From assembly GCF_020523795.1 (NCBI RefSeq), contig NZ_JAJALI010000001.1, forward strand, positions 124,001-188,000: a stretch of 64,000 nucleotides of DNA, read 5' to 3'. Below the pieces are notes generated by a model. It was not told the DNA's origin, did no database searches, and was given only the letters and a program-made list of their open reading frames with translations. Below, one piece after another: positions 1 to 8,626 of this stretch; the first letter of the stretch is position 1, and each line of letters begins with the position of its first letter. The position numbers and the translations under genes are program-made. The stretch comes from Ancylobacter sp. Lp-2 (GTDB lineage: Bacteria > Pseudomonadota > Alphaproteobacteria > Rhizobiales > Xanthobacteraceae).

Positions 1-762
1 GCGCTACTGAAATCAGAAAACCCCGATGAGTTGGGCGAGAAGATCATTCAGCTTATGGATAGCATTTCTGACACCAGCAAGAACGATCTCATCCACTACG
101 TTTCCATGAGAAAGTGCGTTCTCGACCTCTTTTCCAAGTCTCTAGAAATCGATGCCGATGGAAAACATAAATCGGAAGGCGACGTGCATGACATCATCAT
201 GCGGCGCAAGAAGGATTCAGAAGACCTCGACTATGATGCGCATAATCTCTGGATGCTGGATGAGCGGCTGAATTTTTCGTCCTACGTGTCTTCCGACAAG
301 CCGCTGAACAGAGCCAATGGCGACAGGACCGATATCACTATCTACAACCGGCGTGTCGCCTTTCGTGGTGAGAACGAGGCCAGCAATCCCATCACGATCT
401 TCGAGTTCAAGAAGCCGCAGCGCGACAACTTCGCTGATCCTTCATCGAAGGAAGACCCAATTCAGCAGATCGTTCGCTATGTGAACCAGATTAGAGACGG
501 GAAGTTCAAGACCCCCACCGGACGGGACATTATCGTCAACGGCACGACGCCATTTTACGGATACGTGGTTTGCGACCTAACCGCCAAGGTCAGGAAATGG
601 CTTGAATTCGAGAAAGACTTTACACCTATGCCTGACGGACTTGGATGGTTTCGATGGTTCGGTAATAATAGTCTCTATATGGAGGTTTTAAGCTGGACTA
701 AGCTCCTTCGAGACGCAGAAATGCGAAACAAGATATTCTTCAATAAACTCGGAATAGACTGA
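1..762 (+). CDS. C-terminal part of a probable GHKL-type ATPase with a PD-(D/E)xK-like domain (5' truncated by window)
   Basis: The reading frame is open from base 1, so the gene starts upstream of the window; the TTG at 31 is only an internal codon. The visible ~254 residues contain HNLWMLDERLNF and SDKPL, then RTDITIYN followed by ITIFEFKKPQ. The Asp ... Glu-Phe-Lys arrangement is that of PD-(D/E)xK nucleases, and the HNLW-DER-SDK stretch is, from memory, common in the C-terminal half of large proteins with an N-terminal Hsp90-like (GHKL) ATPase found in bacterial defence islands. The ATPase half is not visible, so that part is inference. The gene is followed after 30 bp by a co-directional gene and probably starts an operon with the next two. 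GC content is lower than in the catabolic operons further right, consistent with horizontal transfer. Confidence 0.6.
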   Translation, partial: ALLKSENPDELGEKIIQLMDSISDTSKNDLIHYVSMRKCVLDLFSKSLEIDADGKHKSEGDVHDIIMRRKKDSEDLDYDAHNLWMLDERLNFSSYVSSDKPLNRANGDRTDITIYNRRVAFRGENEASNPITIFEFKKPQRDNFADPSSKEDPIQQIVRYVNQIRDGKFKTPTGRDIIVNGTTPFYGYVVCDLTAKVRKWLEFEKDFTPMPDGLGWFRWFGNNSLYMEVLSWTKLLRDAEMRNKIFFNKLGID

Positions 763-792
763 AAAGATACGAGTAAAAAACTAGGGGGGTGT

Positions 793-2064
793 ATGGGAAC
801 GGCGAGCGACAAGGAAATCAAGGGCGCGTGGGTAATCCACCACGGTCGCAAGCTCGTTCTGGATGTGAACGGGCCAGCGGAGTTTCCCGCCATTAACGAG
901 GCGGCGAAGGCCGCGACCCTCCTCACTAAGCTCGGCCAAACAAACCAGGCAACCGTCACCAAGCTTGAAGCGCGCGCTATCGCTGTGGCCTCGGGTCTCG
1001 ATCCCCGGTTGGAGCTAAATGGGCTTCTCCAGGTGCTTGAGCGCAAGCGCCTGATCGACCAGTCCAAGGACGACATCTCTATTCTGGGCGTCACGACGCG
1101 CGGCTCGCTTGGTCATGCCACCGACATCTACAACGAGGCCGAGCCGAGCACCTACGAAGAAGCGTCAATCACGCTGGCGGAAGTTGCTTCGGAGGCACCC
1201 ATCCGGCGCGCCGATGTTTCGCAACGGATCGGCGATACGCACAAGCTCACCAATGCTCAGGTCGGCGATTTTCTCGATCGTGCCGAAGGCATCGGATTTG
1301 TCGACAAAGAGGGTGATGGAAACGACCGGCTGCTGTTTAACGGCAACCTTTTCCGCCGGTCGTCCGTCGTCAAAACCCAGAAGGTACTAACCTCCCTCAC
1401 CGATGCCGAACAGCGTTTGATCAGCGAGATCTCCGAACAACTGTCCAAGAGCGGATGCTTGAGCGTCCAGCACGTTGAGCACGTTCTGTCGAAGCCGCTC
1501 TTCGAGAAGCTGGTTGCGGCAGCCGTCTATGATCTCAACGAGGTCACGAACGAGCAGGGCAGCCATGTCTACGTCACTGCACCCGCCGCCTTTCATAAGT
1601 TTGTCGATCCGATGGTTGATGATTGCTTCGACATGGCGAAGTCGCTTGTGGCGGCGCTCACCTACGGCATGGTTTCTCGGTCATCCTCCCAAGGCCGGAT
1701 CACGCAGCTTCCTGCACTTGTGAGCAAGCTAATCTCGGGCCGTGAGGTTGGGCCGACAACTTCCATTGGACAGGACTATCGGGTTCTTGAGGTCAACGGC
1801 GTCGTCAAGCTCCGGCGTGACGCGAATTATGCTAATCGTTACTATCTGCGGCTGCTCAAGAGGGAGGTAGGAGAGCTTGCGTTGCAGGTGCTTACGCAAG
1901 GTAATGCCTATGCCCAATCTCTAGCCGATCTGCCCAGCGCGCCCATGGCAGGATACGTTGGCCCCGAAGAGAGCCGAACCTCAATTCGTAAGAACCAATC
2001 CCCGTTGAGCAAGCGAGCGACGCGGGACGTGCTTGAGGCCGTTCGTGGCGGGCGGGTGCTGTGA
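793..2064 (+). CDS. Hypothetical protein, probable winged-helix-rich, in putative defence operon
   Basis: A 423-residue protein that I do not recognise. The ATG at 793 is preceded by a strong G-rich ribosome site (TAGGGGGGT). The sequence is soluble and mostly helical, with segments that read like repeated winged-helix units: residues ~45-110 (TLLTKLG ... LLQVLERKRLID) and ~130-190 (ITLAEVASEAPIRRADVSQRIG), both with the pattern of a recognition helix followed by a small beta wing. No catalytic motif or membrane segment is visible. It sits between two genes with nuclease-like motifs, and its stop codon overlaps the next start as TGATG, so the two products are probably translationally coupled. 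A DNA-binding or adaptor subunit of a nuclease system is a guess from context only. Confidence 0.6.
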   Translation: MGTASDKEIKGAWVIHHGRKLVLDVNGPAEFPAINEAAKAATLLTKLGQTNQATVTKLEARAIAVASGLDPRLELNGLLQVLERKRLIDQSKDDISILGVTTRGSLGHATDIYNEAEPSTYEEASITLAEVASEAPIRRADVSQRIGDTHKLTNAQVGDFLDRAEGIGFVDKEGDGNDRLLFNGNLFRRSSVVKTQKVLTSLTDAEQRLISEISEQLSKSGCLSVQHVEHVLSKPLFEKLVAAAVYDLNEVTNEQGSHVYVTAPAAFHKFVDPMVDDCFDMAKSLVAALTYGMVSRSSSQGRITQLPALVSKLISGREVGPTTSIGQDYRVLEVNGVVKLRRDANYANRYYLRLLKREVGELALQVLTQGNAYAQSLADLPSAPMAGYVGPEESRTSIRKNQSPLSKRATRDVLEAVRGGRVL

Positions 2065-3218
2065 TGAACGACAAGGTGCAAACGCCCAAGGGGGCTGTGT
2101 TGGAGGAGGTGCTGCGCGCCTACTTTCTGCGTGCCGGTTTCTTTGTCATTCGCGGGGTTCCGTTTCGCTTTGCGGATGAAGACCTTACTGACGTCGACCT
2201 TTGGTTGTATGAGCGTCCGACCGGCACTTCTCGGCGGGTGCAGATTTGCGACATCAAATACAAGCAACGCCCAAAGGCAGTTGAGCGCATCTTTTGGACG
2301 AGTGGGCTAGCCGATGCGCTAGACGTTGACGGAGCATATGTTGCAACGACCGATAAGCGTAAGAGTCTACGGTCCGTAGCAGAGAAGCTTGATCTGCAAC
2401 TGATCGATGGCACAGACATTCAACGCATTCAGAACAGCCAGGCCGTGCTCTACTCGGAGCGAATGGGCGATGAGCAACTGATCGCCGAATTGCAGGCAGT
2501 GGATAAGGGCTTCCGAAACAAGAACCTGCAGGACGCACGATTTGATATACTATCGGCTCTCTCGGAGGGTTTTGGCGCTCCGTCCGCAGTCAGAGCTTTG
2601 GAAGGCTTCTCCCGGTTGGCTACGGCCGCCGTTGCTTACCACCCTGACTCACAGGCCGCTCGTTCGGCTGGCCGCTTGGCCTACCTTGCTGGGGCCATCG
2701 CCTGCCAAAGCCTCGATTACGTCAGCGTCGGCGCGGCATTTCGAACAATAGACGAGAGGCGGGACTTAATCCTGCGGGCTGTGCGGCTGGGTGCATTGGG
2801 CAATGACGATGGGCAGCAGACGCTTCGCTTGGCTATGGCGCTGGTCGAAAAATACGCGCCCGGTGGCAGGGGAACCGCTATGGCAGTAGAAGCCGGCTTA
2901 AAGCGGGATCTGGATCAAATCCCCGCTGAGATCGTCGCGGATCAAGCGGTACGGCTCCTAAAATCGGACCAGCTTTTCGTGACCGGGCGCGAGCTTGAAA
3001 TGGCAAGCTACCACATCGCGCTGCCGACGTTTGACGGCCTCAGCGTCCAAACCAAATCGATGCTCGGAGCACTTCTCGACTATGCCAATGTCGATCGTCA
3101 ACGATTCGCGAATGCATGGAAGTCTAACTCCAGCGCCACTATCGCATCCGCCCAGGCGATGACTGAACAGGTTGATAAGGACGCTTCATCGCAAGCCTCT
3201 CTTTTCGGAGAGGAATAG
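2064..3218 (+). CDS. PD-(D/E)xK restriction-endonuclease-like protein
   Basis: 384 residues from the ATG at 2064, which shares its A with the upstream TGA (TGATG coupling); a GTG at 2061 is an alternative. The N-terminal ~90 residues look like a PD-(D/E)xK nuclease core: a helix with a conserved Glu (AVLEEVLRAYF), TDVDLWLY with the metal-binding Asp45, and the strand ICDIKYK with Asp63 and Lys65. This spacing resembles Mrr/Holliday-resolvase-like folds. The remaining ~290 residues are helical with no recognisable motif, ending in KDASSQASLFGEE. Together with the upstream unknown gene and the first nuclease-like gene it forms a compact operon. A DNA-targeting defence role is inferred from the fold and the neighbours. 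Confidence 0.55.
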   Translation: MNDKVQTPKGAVLEEVLRAYFLRAGFFVIRGVPFRFADEDLTDVDLWLYERPTGTSRRVQICDIKYKQRPKAVERIFWTSGLADALDVDGAYVATTDKRKSLRSVAEKLDLQLIDGTDIQRIQNSQAVLYSERMGDEQLIAELQAVDKGFRNKNLQDARFDILSALSEGFGAPSAVRALEGFSRLATAAVAYHPDSQAARSAGRLAYLAGAIACQSLDYVSVGAAFRTIDERRDLILRAVRLGALGNDDGQQTLRLAMALVEKYAPGGRGTAMAVEAGLKRDLDQIPAEIVADQAVRLLKSDQLFVTGRELEMASYHIALPTFDGLSVQTKSMLGALLDYANVDRQRFANAWKSNSSATIASAQAMTEQVDKDASSQASLFGEE

Positions 3219-3315
3219 CTGTGATCGCGGTGATCAACATGGGTGGCCGGACATCCGATATAGCCGCCGTCAAGGGGGGCTGCGCTTTCGCGAGCAAGCA
3301 AGTATCTTATTTCCT

Positions 3316-3915
3316 ATGTTCAGACCCGCGGTTGGAAAAAACGAACTCATATCGCTCATCGAGGAGATGTCTGAACTCGATGTGGCGAGATTTCTCTATT
3401 TTCAGGAAATGGCGGCTACCTATCTGTCCGTTGGCAAATTCGAAAGCATGCTGATCTCAGCGATGCATATGTGCGATCGCGTCAAGGTTCAAAAAGCCCT
3501 CGGGCTGGACGAAGATGCGTGGGCACTGTCAGTCGCTAAAAAGTCTCAGCTTGAAGGATCGACCCTCGGCTCCCTGATCAAGATACTCGAACGCCATAAC
3601 GTCGATCCGGCCGACATCGCGTATCTGCGGTGGATCAAGGATAAGCGGGACTACTTTATTCATCGACTTTTTCACGACCACGCTTGGCCTGGTGAGATGG
3701 ACGCAGAGAGCTGCCAATTCATGAGGCGCCGCCTTCTCGCGATCCAGCTATGGTTGGAACGGGGAGAACGTAAAATCTGGCGCATTTTCGAACGCGCCGG
3801 ATTTATCGAGCTGGATCACCTCGAAGATGGGGGATTGCTCGTCATGAATAGCGGGATCTACGACCTGATCCAGGCGGATATCACTAAGCTCGGATCTGAA
3901 GGAGCTGACGCTTGA
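3316..3915 (+). CDS. HEPN-like protein with RX4H motif
   Basis: 199 residues from the ATG at 3316. A longer frame exists upstream, but its first 48 codons overlap the previous gene's end and have unlikely composition. The protein is all-helical and carries RDYFIH (Arg111 to His116) in a helix followed by RLFHDH, matching the RX4-6H signature of HEPN ribonucleases. No other domain is evident. Its end overlaps the next gene as TTGA, so the two are translationally coupled. This is the first of three consecutive genes with an RX4H motif. The family assignment rests on the motif and helical pattern, not on a profile search; a non-catalytic HEPN scaffold role is also possible. Confidence 0.5.
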   Translation: MFRPAVGKNELISLIEEMSELDVARFLYFQEMAATYLSVGKFESMLISAMHMCDRVKVQKALGLDEDAWALSVAKKSQLEGSTLGSLIKILERHNVDPADIAYLRWIKDKRDYFIHRLFHDHAWPGEMDAESCQFMRRRLLAIQLWLERGERKIWRIFERAGFIELDHLEDGGLLVMNSGIYDLIQADITKLGSEGADA

Positions 3916-4595
3916 ATCCGGATCTGAAAGATATACCGGATCGCATTCTCAACCTCGCGATCGGCGCGCTCAGCCAAGCTAACACACACGCTGTCTATTC
4001 CGATCCTGGCCGGGAATATTGGGATCATATGTGCATTCTCAATGCGGCTCACGCAGGTGAGCTCTTTTTAAAGGCAATTATTGCGCGAGAGCATCCACTC
4101 CTAATATTCAAAGATCTGTTCAGCTTGGACGACAACAAAGGCAAGCTTCTTGATATAGAAACTCTGATCAGACGGGGTCGGACGCACGATTTTGAGCGGT
4201 TGCCCCAGGTGCTTTGGGCGACGACAGGCAGACGAATTCCTAACCGAGAATGCTACGAGCGGGTGAGGTTAGCGCGCAATTCCATCCAGCACTTTTGCGC
4301 GCCGGAGAAGGACGATCTTCGGGCCTTATCACTCGAGTTCATTTACACCATTATCGATCCGCTCATTATGGAGGTGTTTGGTTTATTCGCGATCGAATAC
4401 CATGAAGATCCAAGCGTCGGGTACGACTATGTCGTCAGCTCGCTGCTCGGCAGAGAACTCAAGTTTAGCATTCCTGACGATTTTACGATCACCGAAATCA
4501 GTATGCCGGAGGTACTCGGAGGCACGAGTGCCAAATATAAAAACTGGATCAAGAAGCAGGTGACGAAGATTGGAAGGCTTGACCTCCTATCGTGA
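3912..4595 (+). CDS. HEPN-like protein with RX4H motif
   Basis: 227 residues. The TTG start at 3912 overlaps the upstream stop by 3 bases and is preceded by GAAGGAG at good spacing. The N-terminal half is helical with an LNAAHAGELFLKAII segment, which resembles the first helices of HEPN proteins in nucleotidyltransferase-type modules. ARNSIQHF (Arg122 to His127) supplies an RX4H motif. The last ~70 residues (SVGYDYVVSSLLGREL onward) are more beta-rich and unassigned. It is coupled to the preceding HEPN-like gene and lies 42 bp before a DUF3644 gene. The product may be a toxin-like RNase or a structural partner of it; which one cannot be decided from sequence alone. Confidence 0.5.
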   Translation: MNPDLKDIPDRILNLAIGALSQANTHAVYSDPGREYWDHMCILNAAHAGELFLKAIIAREHPLLIFKDLFSLDDNKGKLLDIETLIRRGRTHDFERLPQVLWATTGRRIPNRECYERVRLARNSIQHFCAPEKDDLRALSLEFIYTIIDPLIMEVFGLFAIEYHEDPSVGYDYVVSSLLGRELKFSIPDDFTITEISMPEVLGGTSAKYKNWIKKQVTKIGRLDLLS

Positions 4596-4637
4596 CGTTG
4601 CGGAATGTGATCCAATCTTGGAAGGGGGAGATTGGGC

Positions 4638-5861
4638 ATGGCGCAAAGGCCGAAACGCAATGCGGCCAACAAACTGGAACGTTGGGAAATCGCGCTCATT
4701 AAGCGCATGATCTCAGCAGGTATTTTGAACGATCAGGACATCCTTGCCTATTTCACGCGGCCAACTCGTAGCATCAACCACGCGCGGATTGCCGAAATTC
4801 GGAATCAGGCAAAACACCGCAACGTAGCGGCTGCCAGCCAAGCAGAGCTTGGGGCATTTTTGCAAGCGTGGCCACAGATAGATCCGGTCACTGGAGCTCA
4901 CCTGCGCGGCGACGAGTTGCTTGTTAAAGCGCGCGAAGCGATGCTCCAGGCGGTGCAGGGCTTCAATAATCCTCGCGCATATTTTAAAAGCGAAATGTTC
5001 ATCGTCATCGCGGTAATTGCTTACACTTACCTTCTTCACTGGCACTACCGTCGAAGCGGCGTCGACATCCGCTACAAGCGAGCGGTGGACGGTGTGGAGA
5101 CCGTCTTGAAGACGCGGCACGGAGCAGACAAACATTGGGAGCTGGAGGCGTGCATCGACTACGCCGAATGTCCTCTCGATGCTCCAACGATTGCGAACCT
5201 CAGGTTTTTGATCGCTATTCGGCATGAGATTGAGCACCAGCTAACCAACAAGATCGATGATACGATCTCAGCGAAGCTGCAGGCCTGCTGCTTGAATTTC
5301 AACCGGGCTATAAAGGAGATTGCGGGCGCGCAGCACGGCCTGGACCGAGATCTATCCCTCGCCTTACAGTTCAGCGGTATCAGCAGAGATCATCGTAACA
5401 TCCTGCTCTCCGAGACGGATATGCCGGCTCACATCCAAGCAGCTCATACTGAATATGAGGATGGGTTGACCGACGAGATGGTGGCGGATCCGCGCTATTC
5501 TTATCGCGTCGCCTACATCGAGCAGGCCGTGAACTCGCGAGGGAAGGCGGATCAAGTCGTTGAGTTTCTACGTCCGGGTACTGAGAAGGGTGACCATGTT
5601 CGACTGGCGTTGAAAGAAGTCGAAAAACCGAAGCTTAAGCCGGGCCAGATCGTCTTTCTGATGAGAGAGGAGGGCTATCCTCGCTTCAATTTGCATCATC
5701 ATACCCAGCTTTGGCAGACGGCGGACGCTAAGGCTCCAGGCAAAGCATTTGGGACGACTCTGGCTGATGGCGCTTGGTATTGGTACCCAGCGTGGGTCGA
5801 CCAAGTGCGAGCGCATGTGCAGGCAAATGGAGATCGATATGGGCCAGGGCCAGCCGGGTGA
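4638..5861 (+). CDS. DUF3644 (HEPN-superfamily) protein
   Basis: 407 residues from the ATG at 4638, chosen over the TTG at 4632 because GAAGGGGGA lies 8 bases upstream of the ATG. Residues ~12-55 form an HTH-like segment (LERWEIALIKRMISAG ... INHARIAEIRN). Residues ~95-210 match what I know of DUF3644: KAREAMLQAVQGFNNP, then YFKSEMFIVIAVIAY, then RFLIAIRHEIEH. The last piece contains Arg195 and His200 in an RX4H arrangement, as expected for this HEPN-clan family. The C-terminal ~150 residues include GQIVFLMREEGYPRFN and read like a compact beta domain. It ends the three-gene HEPN run. DUF3644 genes are often found in defence loci; the substrate is unknown. Confidence 0.75.
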   Translation: MAQRPKRNAANKLERWEIALIKRMISAGILNDQDILAYFTRPTRSINHARIAEIRNQAKHRNVAAASQAELGAFLQAWPQIDPVTGAHLRGDELLVKAREAMLQAVQGFNNPRAYFKSEMFIVIAVIAYTYLLHWHYRRSGVDIRYKRAVDGVETVLKTRHGADKHWELEACIDYAECPLDAPTIANLRFLIAIRHEIEHQLTNKIDDTISAKLQACCLNFNRAIKEIAGAQHGLDRDLSLALQFSGISRDHRNILLSETDMPAHIQAAHTEYEDGLTDEMVADPRYSYRVAYIEQAVNSRGKADQVVEFLRPGTEKGDHVRLALKEVEKPKLKPGQIVFLMREEGYPRFNLHHHTQLWQTADAKAPGKAFGTTLADGAWYWYPAWVDQVRAHVQANGDRYGPGPAG

Positions 5862-5999
5862 AGAAATCGAGCGCCTTCGCGATGCGCATGATCAGTGTAC
5901 TGCGATACCGTGCCAAACCTCCGAAATGGCCGCCGTTAGCCGCCCAAATGCCGCCGATAGCCGCCGATAGCCGCGTAGTGCGGAATATCTGTATAATAA

Positions 6000-6340
6000 T
6001 CAGAGGTTTATGATGATGTCGTAGTTCTCATCTTCATCGGGCGCTGCCCGCCAGTTAATTTCATCAAGTAATTGATTCTGCTTCATTTTCAGCGTCGTCG
6101 CCGACGCAACATCGCCATTTCGCCCCACATTTTTGATTTGCTGTCGCCGCCTTTTACATTCGCATGATACCCTGTCGTGGGTTGACCTTGAACGGCGACG
6201 ACCCAATGTCGCGGTAGCGCCAATATGCCTATGCCCTCCGTCAACTCCGATATGATACGGAGGACAAGGCCATGGCGCTCAAACTTCTCGCTGCAATCCC
6301 TTGCCGTATTCGGGCGATGTGAGCTTGAAAGCCGCGGCAA
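6000..6340 (-). pseudogene. Possible frameshifted remnant of a small hypothetical gene in the 5.86-6.60 kb gap
   Basis: The ~740 bp between the convergent DUF3644 and UDG-like genes holds no intact gene I can support. On the minus strand two overlapping frames are each partly protein-like: one reads ELTEGIGILALPRHWVVAV and runs to about 6140, the other continues from there to NWRAAPDEDENYDIIINL with a stop at 6000. Joining them needs one frameshift near 6140. I recognise no family. It may equally be chance frames in degraded intergenic DNA. The rest of the gap (5862-5999 and 6341-6604) shows nothing I can name. Confidence 0.2.
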
Positions 6341-6604
6341 CGCCGAGCAAACCTGCCGAATGTGAGCTGAAGGCCATCGGCAACAAGCCGCCGATCCTAC
6401 TCCAGAATCTCAGCAGAGCATCCATCTCACCGCCGTGATCAAAGGCCGGCACTCTAACTCCGGCGATCCAGCCATTGGTCTCGGATTAACGGCGCCTGGC
6501 TCCATCCAAATTCGGACGAAAATCAGGGTCGCAGGTCAGAGAGATGTCCACGTGACGCTTGACTTTACTCGATGTCACCCGCCGCCAAGGCTTGCTCAAC
6601 AGCT

Positions 6605-7285
6605 TCAAAATAAAGGAATCTGCTGCAGGCTTTTCGAGCGCTTCACTGGCAATGAGTAGAGGCGGGAAATGCCTTCGATAAACTCTGACTGTCCACCGTA
6701 GCTGGGATGCCTAACGCACGCCGCCTCGAAACCAAGTTCCGTCAGTGCCGACTGAGCATCGCGGCCAATTGCGACGAGCTGCCGGGGCCGAAGTGTATCA
6801 ACAAGCCATTCCATGAGAAATCGCGTCGCATACCGCTCAGAACGCTTGTGAGTTCGGTTGGACATCGGCGCACCAGCATCGTGAGGATGCAGGGGGAAAA
6901 CATTCCACAAGAACACCTTGCGGTTCACGGCCGAAAGCGTGTCCCAGACCACCCTTGCAGTGCGTTCTGATAAAGCAGGTCCACCCGTCGAGCGCGAAAG
7001 CTCATCCACACCCATCATGGCTGCATAAGCCTGCAAGTGCATCTCATCGGTTAGCGCCAAGCCAGTTCGGCGCCCTCCGCGATAGCCCAAATCGCGTGCT
7101 ATCCACATGGAGTCCACGCCGGTCTCCAAGGAGGCGTCAATTACCTTGCGCAGATTGTCCCGCCGGGTCGCGGCAGCCCCCGGAAGATCATGGTCAGCAT
7201 CTTCGTCACTATAGGGATTAAAGGCGTTCTCGAATTTCAACGACGAGATATGGTCCACAAACGACCATGCGGATTGACCAATCAT
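6605..7285 (-). CDS. Uracil-DNA-glycosylase-superfamily protein with altered active-site motif
   Basis: 226 residues from the ATG at 7285, which overlaps the upstream MazG-like stop as ATGA; this rules out the longer frame. The layout follows the UDG superfamily: MWIARDLGYRGGRRTGLALT (residues 60-79) at the place of the usual GEAPG-YRG-TG-P-FTSE motif, then LWNVFPLHPH (126-135), then HPSYGG (193-198) at motif 2. In well-known UDGs the first motif carries EAPG with a catalytic or supporting acid; here it reads ARDLG, so normal glycosylase chemistry is doubtful. The protein might recognise a base or nucleotide rather than excise uracil. It is translationally coupled to the MazG-like gene and lies next to a TS-like fusion, all suggesting nucleotide-centred function. 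Confidence 0.7.
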   Translation of the reverse strand: MIGQSAWSFVDHISSLKFENAFNPYSDEDADHDLPGAAATRRDNLRKVIDASLETGVDSMWIARDLGYRGGRRTGLALTDEMHLQAYAAMMGVDELSRSTGGPALSERTARVVWDTLSAVNRKVFLWNVFPLHPHDAGAPMSNRTHKRSERYATRFLMEWLVDTLRPRQLVAIGRDAQSALTELGFEAACVRHPSYGGQSEFIEGISRLYSLPVKRSKSLQQIPLF

Positions 7286-8505
7286 TCCGGTGCCTGGAAC
7301 GTAAGGGTGTGTGCGTTTAGGTCGGCCGTCACCGTGCCGCCCCGATGTTCTCTGAGCTCCCGGAATACCCGAAATCCGTCCAGGATCGCCATCTCCCATT
7401 GCCACATTGGCAACTTGTCCACTTCGTATCCGCACACAAGCTCCTTGATCGCCTTCAGCAGGTGGTAGTCGACCGCGGTCACGTTCCGGAAAAATTGGTG
7501 CCGTTGACCGTGGTTGAACACCCATGTCGAGATGCCCTCCTCAATGAGCGAAGCGCGCGCGCCGTCCTCATTTTCATCAACTGCCGGGTCACTCTTCCGC
7601 TTGACCCTCAGCAGTCCCCGCAGAGAGGGTGACCAACCGAGGATCGCAGCGTAGGAGAGGTGGAAGACGTCGTGGAAGCGATAGTCGTCGGGCGGGTGCC
7701 GGTTATCGGTGACAGCGTCACCGATCTGGACGCCGTCCATTTCTTGGATCACTTGGACCCGGATGCCAGACGTTTCCTCGCGAAATCGCATGCGAATGAC
7801 ACGGGGTAGCCGTTCTTTGGCCGGGTACTTCTCGTCGAAGTGCTCCGGCCAGACCTTCTCCAGCGGCCAGCGGCTGAGCGACTTGGTGATATTTTTCCGG
7901 GCTGCCGTTTCGAGGCTGACGTTCACATCTCCCGCCGCCGAGATCAACAGCCGGAAAATCTCCACCAGATGGGACGATAGCGCATCGCGATTCCGCTCAA
8001 TCCTACCCTGATAGTGGTCCTCAAGCAGGAGCCCAACCTTGCCTGCAAGCGCCAGAAGGCCGCGTTCGACGACAGCGGCCGGCTGCGGCCACTGAGCGGG
8101 CGAAATAAGCTTCTGCAGCTGCTCAAATGTCAGGCTGGCATTGGCGTCGTCCCAGTTTGAGTAGCCGGCGCTGGCTCGGTGAGCGACCTCGCTGAGCAGC
8201 AAACCAGCGCGTGAGGCTGCGTTGGCGAAGTACCATAGCGTGTCGCCCAATTCTTCGAGGGTCGATTCATGGTAGGCTTGGTAAGCGTCCTTATCGCGCT
8301 GCTTCTTTTTGAGCTCGCTCAGCAAGCTGCCAACCTCGCCGTATAGACCCAGCAGCACGAAGCTCAGGCCGTCCATGCCCGGCTTGGGGTTCTTGTCGGT
8401 TTGGCGTGTGAAGCCTTGATATTCGTCCAGGGCGAGCGGCGCATCGAGGCCAGCAAACAACGAATGTTGGTTGCGCAGAAACACCGTGTCCGCTTCTCCG
8501 AACAT
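7282..8505 (-). CDS. MazG-like nucleotide pyrophosphohydrolase domain protein with long C-terminal helical domain
   Basis: 407 residues. Residues ~50-100 resemble the all-alpha NTP pyrophosphatase (MazG/dUTPase-2) core: LYGEVGSLLSELKKKQ followed by STLEELGDTLWYFANAA, with Glu57, Glu64, Glu85 and Asp88 as likely metal ligands. The second Glu of the classical EExxE motif is replaced. A second helical unit (ALAGKVGLLLEDHY, ~150-200) looks like a degenerate MazG repeat. The C-terminal ~150 residues contain YRFHDVFHLSYAAILGWSP and EEGISTWVFNHG, rich in conserved-looking His and Glu. Enzymes of this class hydrolyse non-canonical (d)NTPs to NMP and PPi. It heads a two-gene operon with the UDG-like gene and is divergent from the metallophosphoesterase fusion across 121 bp. 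Confidence 0.75.
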   Translation of the reverse strand: MFGEADTVFLRNQHSLFAGLDAPLALDEYQGFTRQTDKNPKPGMDGLSFVLLGLYGEVGSLLSELKKKQRDKDAYQAYHESTLEELGDTLWYFANAASRAGLLLSEVAHRASAGYSNWDDANASLTFEQLQKLISPAQWPQPAAVVERGLLALAGKVGLLLEDHYQGRIERNRDALSSHLVEIFRLLISAAGDVNVSLETAARKNITKSLSRWPLEKVWPEHFDEKYPAKERLPRVIRMRFREETSGIRVQVIQEMDGVQIGDAVTDNRHPPDDYRFHDVFHLSYAAILGWSPSLRGLLRVKRKSDPAVDENEDGARASLIEEGISTWVFNHGQRHQFFRNVTAVDYHLLKAIKELVCGYEVDKLPMWQWEMAILDGFRVFRELREHRGGTVTADLNAHTLTFQAPE

Positions 8506-8626
8506 GAAGAATCCCTCCGCTAGTCTTTGTAGGCGATGCCGGTCCCTTTGAGAATCATGAATCGATAATTTATACCGGTACCATGCTCCGCTCGCGTTGA
8601 GTTGTGATCGTTCTTAGGGAGGGAAA
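8506..8626. promoter_or_regulatory. Divergent promoter region between MazG-like and metallophosphoesterase genes
   Basis: 121 bp of locally AT-richer DNA between two divergent starts. It contains an AATCGATAATTTATACCGG stretch (about 8571-8589) that could hold a -10 element. The plus-strand gene has a strong ribosome site, AGGGAGGG, just before its ATG. A shared divergent promoter would co-regulate the two transcription units; no operator palindrome longer than 6 bp was noticed. Confidence 0.35.

Noticed and set aside
3172..3315. A longer start for the first HEPN-like protein
   Set aside because: The first 48 codons overlap the upstream nuclease gene, have atypical composition and lack a ribosome site; the ATG at 3316 begins the helical domain.
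6435..6659. Plus-strand small frame in the gap before the UDG-like gene
   Set aside because: It runs antisense into the end of the UDG-like gene and shows no start signal or family similarity.
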